Made by a program: the position numbers and the translations under genes
Origin: Oricola thermophila
GTDB lineage: Bacteria > Pseudomonadota > Alphaproteobacteria > Rhizobiales > Rhizobiaceae
Assembly (NCBI RefSeq): GCF_013358405.1
Contig: NZ_CP054836.1
Coordinates: 1,302,001-1,366,000, forward strand
DNA: 64,000 nucleotides
Reading direction: 5' to 3'
Part shown: positions 61,568 to 64,000 of the stretch, piece by piece
How positions within the stretch are numbered: the first letter of the stretch is position 1
How the letters are laid out: each line of letters starts with the position of its first letter
Notes under the pieces: model-generated
What the model was told of the DNA's origin: nothing
Database searches by the model: none
Seen by the model: the letters and a program-made list of their open reading frames with translations, nothing else

Positions 61568-61581
61568 TTGATCGGCGTCAA
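61568..61581 (-). promoter_or_regulatory. FNR-type box between the universal stress protein and fnr-like genes
   Basis: TTGATCGGCGTCAA matches TTGAT-N4-ATCAA at 9 of 10 positions, and the outer arms ATTGA...TCAAT are perfectly symmetric. It is about 73 bp from the universal stress protein start and 133 bp from the fnr-like start, so it may control either or both; autoregulation is possible. Confidence 0.65.
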
Positions 61582-61707
61582 TCCGCTGAATGCGCTTCTC
61601 TGCAAGGAACCATTTCACTGTACTCAACAAGCGTCACGGATTTGACATTGCAAATGGGGAATGTTGTCCTGAATTCATTGATCCTCACGGGAACAAGGCG
61701 ACACGTC

Positions 61708-62481
61708 ATGAACGAATTAGTGTATTCGCCTGGCTCGTGCTGGAGATGCGAGAACTTCCTGATCAACAATCGCGCGATCTGTCACGCGGCCTCTGAGGAG
61801 GCCATGGATGAACTGTCCCGGATTTCGCACGTGAGGAAGTACGGCAAGGGGCAGGTCATAATCGGGCAGGGCGACGTCGCTGGAATGGTCGGCAACGTCA
61901 TCAGCGGTATCGTGAAGCTCACGAACATTTCGATGTCCGGCCAGCAGCAGATTGTCGGCCTGCTGTATCCATCGGACTTCTTTGGTCGCGCCTTCTCGAA
62001 CCAGTCGCGCTTCTCCTATGAGGCGGCGACCGACGTGACGCTGTGCTGCATCGACCGGCAGGCGTTCGAGCGGTTCCTGGAACGCAATCCGGAAATCGAG
62101 CACGAACTCCTGCTGTCGGTTCTCGACGAACTCGACGCCAGCCGGGAATGGACGGCGATGATATCCTGCCATACGACCATGCAGCGGGTCGCCGCTTTCC
62201 TGTTCGTCCTCTCGAGGCGCACGCCCGGCACGGTCTGCAACGGAGAGGACAACCGGCGTCACGCCATCATCGCCTTGCCGATCGGCCGCCGCGACATCGC
62301 CGCCTATCTCGGCACGACGCCCGAAACGCTCAGCCGCAACATCCAGACACTCGTTCGCAAGAAAGTGATCAGGCCGATCGATACCACGCATTTCGAACTG
62401 CTGCAGGCGCGGGAACTTGTAGAGCATACCGGAGAAAACCGGGAGGATCTCGTGGCCCTCTCGGGCACCCGCCTCAACTGA
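61708..62481 (+). CDS. Crp/Fnr-family regulator with N-terminal cysteine cluster (FNR-type)
   Basis: 257 residues from ATG 61708 (AAGG upstream; the frame is open 60 codons earlier but without family likeness). N-terminal cysteines C11, C14 and C25 (CWRCENFLINNRAIC) plus C113/C114 match the four ligands used by FNR for an oxygen-labile 4Fe-4S cluster, though the spacing is Cx2Cx10C instead of Cx2Cx5C in E. coli. A cyclic-nucleotide-like beta roll (about 35-130) and dimer helix lead to a C-terminal HTH whose recognition helix reads TTPETLSRNIQ, like the E-x2-S-R of FNR, so it should bind TTGAT-type sites. Confidence 0.9.
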   Translation: MNELVYSPGSCWRCENFLINNRAICHAASEEAMDELSRISHVRKYGKGQVIIGQGDVAGMVGNVISGIVKLTNISMSGQQQIVGLLYPSDFFGRAFSNQSRFSYEAATDVTLCCIDRQAFERFLERNPEIEHELLLSVLDELDASREWTAMISCHTTMQRVAAFLFVLSRRTPGTVCNGEDNRRHAIIALPIGRRDIAAYLGTTPETLSRNIQTLVRKKVIRPIDTTHFELLQARELVEHTGENREDLVALSGTRLN

Positions 62482-62513
62482 ATACCAAGCTGCCAGTCAA
62501 CGGATCGCAGATC

Positions 62514-63569
62514 GTGCCCGCGCCGATACCCGATACACCGCTGCCGCTAACCCTTGTGCTCTTTCTGGCTGCGGCCACCGGCGTCTGGCTGTCCGGAAGC
62601 CGGCTGGTCGTCCACGCCGACGAAATCGCGGATCGCATGCGCATCGGCCGCGCGCTGATGGGCTTCGTTTTCCTGGCCACTGCCACATCGTTACCGGAAA
62701 TCATCACGACTGCCCTTGCCGCGGGTGGCGGGGATTCCTCCCTTGCGCTCGGCAACCTGCTAGGCGGCGTCACCCTTCAATTCGCGATGCTGGCGATCGC
62801 GGACGGTTTTGCGCGGCATGCGGCAATCACATCCTTTCCGCGCAAGACGACAGCGGTTCTGGAAGGCGTTGCGCTGGCCTTCCTGCTCACGATGCTGCTC
62901 GTAATACTGGAGATAGGCAGCGGCATCGCGGTATTCCATGTCGGTATCGGCGCCATTTTGCTCGGCTCTTTCTACATCGGAATCATCGTGCTCCTGCGCC
63001 GACACGACGAGGATACGCCGTGGATGCCGGTTCGGGTGCTCGAGGCGGGCGAGGTTTCCGAGGACGATTCACCCTTTGTCAGCTCGTTTCCGGAGCTTTC
63101 GACCACGGCGCTCAATTTCCGGTTTCTTCTTTTGACGATTGCTATCCTGGTGTCCGGTGCGGTGACCGTTTCCATGTCCGAACGTCTGGCCGAGCAGACC
63201 GGCCTCGGCACCGGGCTGGTCGGCGTCACGCTGCTGGCCGCCGTGACCTCCCTGCCGGAATTGAGCACGACGGTGGCAGCCGTGCGCATCGGCGCCTATT
63301 CCATGGCCATATCCAACATATTCGGCAGCAACCTGCTCATGCTCGCCCTGGTCCTGCCGGCAGATATTCTGTACCTGAAGGGCCCGATCCTGGCGGAATT
63401 CGAGCCCGTGCTTGATCTCGCGCTCGTTTCCGGTCTCCTCGTCACGATCATCTATATCGCCGGGCTGGTCGTGCGCAGCCGCCGCACGGTCCTCGGGTTC
63501 GGCTACGACTCCCTGGCGGTGCTGGCGATCTTCGCGGCCACCCTTTCCCTCTACTGGGCCAATCGCTAG
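62514..63569 (+). CDS. CaCA-family cation antiporter (sodium/calcium exchanger-like)
   Basis: 351 residues from GTG 62514; the start is uncertain because there is no ATG before the first helix. Two homologous halves each contain the alpha-repeat signature: FVFLATATSLPEIITTALAA in the first and LLAAVTSLPELSTTVAAVR in the second, with acidic residues that bind the cation. About ten membrane helices. Begins 32 bp after the fnr-like gene on the same strand, so it may be co-transcribed. It shares its stop codon with the convergent P-type ATPase (CTAG, 63566-63569). Confidence 0.88.
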   Translation: MPAPIPDTPLPLTLVLFLAAATGVWLSGSRLVVHADEIADRMRIGRALMGFVFLATATSLPEIITTALAAGGGDSSLALGNLLGGVTLQFAMLAIADGFARHAAITSFPRKTTAVLEGVALAFLLTMLLVILEIGSGIAVFHVGIGAILLGSFYIGIIVLLRRHDEDTPWMPVRVLEAGEVSEDDSPFVSSFPELSTTALNFRFLLLTIAILVSGAVTVSMSERLAEQTGLGTGLVGVTLLAAVTSLPELSTTVAAVRIGAYSMAISNIFGSNLLMLALVLPADILYLKGPILAEFEPVLDLALVSGLLVTIIYIAGLVVRSRRTVLGFGYDSLAVLAIFAATLSLYWANR

Positions 63570-64000
63570 CGTCCGGCCCTGGCGTGGTGCCGGCGGTTCA
63601 GGCGCATCCCGATCGCGGCCAGTTCCCGCAGCAGCACGGGCACGACGCTGAGCCCGATCACGGACAGCCAGGCCTCGACTCCGAGCGGTGCAAGCCTGAG
63701 CGCGTCGGATACCTGGGGCTGCAGGTCCGCCACGGCAAGAACGGCGATGCAGAACCCGATTGCCAGCCAGACATAGTGGTTGCGCGTAACCTCGCTCGAC
63801 AGGAGGTTCGAACGCCAGTTGCGCATGTTGAAGACATGCCAGAGTTGTGCCAGCGCAAGGGTGTAGAAGCACATGGTGGTGACGCCGTCGCCATCAAGGC
63901 CAAACTGGTACAGGGCAAGCCCGAGCGCGGCGAGAGTGACGCCGGCGATGGAGATGCCATGCGTGACGATCGCGATCCACTGTCCACGTGCCAGAATCGG
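63566..64000 (-). CDS. P-type cation-transporting ATPase, C-terminal part (runs off the window)
   Basis: 144 codons open from the window edge to a TAG at 63566. The visible part is the last membrane region of a P2-type ATPase: TMCFYTLALAQLWHVFNMR (Cation_ATPase_C) followed by two further helices and a basic tail. The catalytic DKTGT and ion-binding segments are outside the window, so the ion (calcium, magnesium or other) is unknown. It faces the CaCA antiporter. Confidence 0.88.
   Translation of the reverse strand, partial: PILARGQWIAIVTHGISIAGVTLAALGLALYQFGLDGDGVTTMCFYTLALAQLWHVFNMRNWRSNLLSSEVTRNHYVWLAIGFCIAVLAVADLQPQVSDALRLAPLGVEAWLSVIGLSVVPVLLRELAAIGMRLNRRHHARAGR

Overview
The window looks like a chromosomal segment of an alphaproteobacterium, most likely a member of the Rhizobiales (Hyphomicrobiales). 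The evidence is gene order and families: eipB upstream of rpsB-tsf-pyrH-frr-uppS-cdsA-rseP-bamA-lpxD-fabZ-lpxA-lpxI-lpxB, followed by gltA, gltX, comEC and the lexA-moeA-moaC-trpC-trpD-ppiD block; LpxI in place of LpxH; an IalB protein; and a LexA operator of the alphaproteobacterial GTTC-N7-GTTC type. Genus cannot be fixed from what I can see. The DNA is GC-rich and densely coded, and no stretch longer than 300 bp lacks a gene. I saw no insertion sequence, prophage, integrase, CRISPR array or obvious pseudogene.

Region by region: (a) 1-14.5 kb is a core housekeeping run on the + strand: envelope integrity (eipB), translation (rpsB, tsf, frr), UMP kinase, the lipid carrier and phospholipid steps (uppS, cdsA), the intramembrane protease RseP, outer-membrane assembly (BamA) and the lipid A pathway (lpxD, fabZ, lpxA, lpxI, lpxB). 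It ends at a bidirectional terminator shared with gltA. (b) 14.5-26.2 kb is mostly on the - strand: gltA, gltX, then lexA, moeA, moaC, trpC, trpD, ppiD, with comEC facing lexA. (c) 26.3-33.2 kb holds tpiA, secG and pyrG, an EEP-family hydrolase, a 42-residue putative membrane peptide, an orphan chemoreceptor and tRNA-Lys(UUU). (d) 33.4-48.7 kb carries ccdA, a drug/metabolite transporter, glmU, recG, sdhE-mfd, ialB, a YejA-like binding protein, a DsbA-type oxidoreductase, hspQ, an AEC transporter and a UbiH-type hydroxylase. (e) 48.9-53.7 kb is a complete BMP-type ABC importer (ATPase, two permeases, binding protein) closed by a strong terminator. (f) 53.7-64 kb starts with a GT87-type membrane protein and a small c-type cytochrome, then a metabolic/stress cluster: ppsA-pfkB, glk, a phosphoribosyltransferase, a universal stress protein, an FNR-type regulator with N-terminal cysteines, a CaCA antiporter and the C-terminus of a P-type cation ATPase.

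The most interesting part is (f). Three FNR/FixK-type palindromes lie 60-75 bp upstream of ppsA, the phosphoribosyltransferase gene and the universal stress protein gene, and an FNR-like regulator gene sits in the same cluster. The gene families (PfkB kinase, universal stress protein, stand-alone phosphoribosyltransferase, P-type cation ATPase) overlap with those of the mycobacterial DosR hypoxia/dormancy regulon. I infer a low-oxygen survival island. The individual families are known; the co-regulation is my inference. Everything else reads as well-conserved core genome with a few layout oddities: shared CTAG stop codons, a 59-bp antisense gene overlap, hairpins in rpsB-tsf-pyrH, and a possible leaderless small gene.
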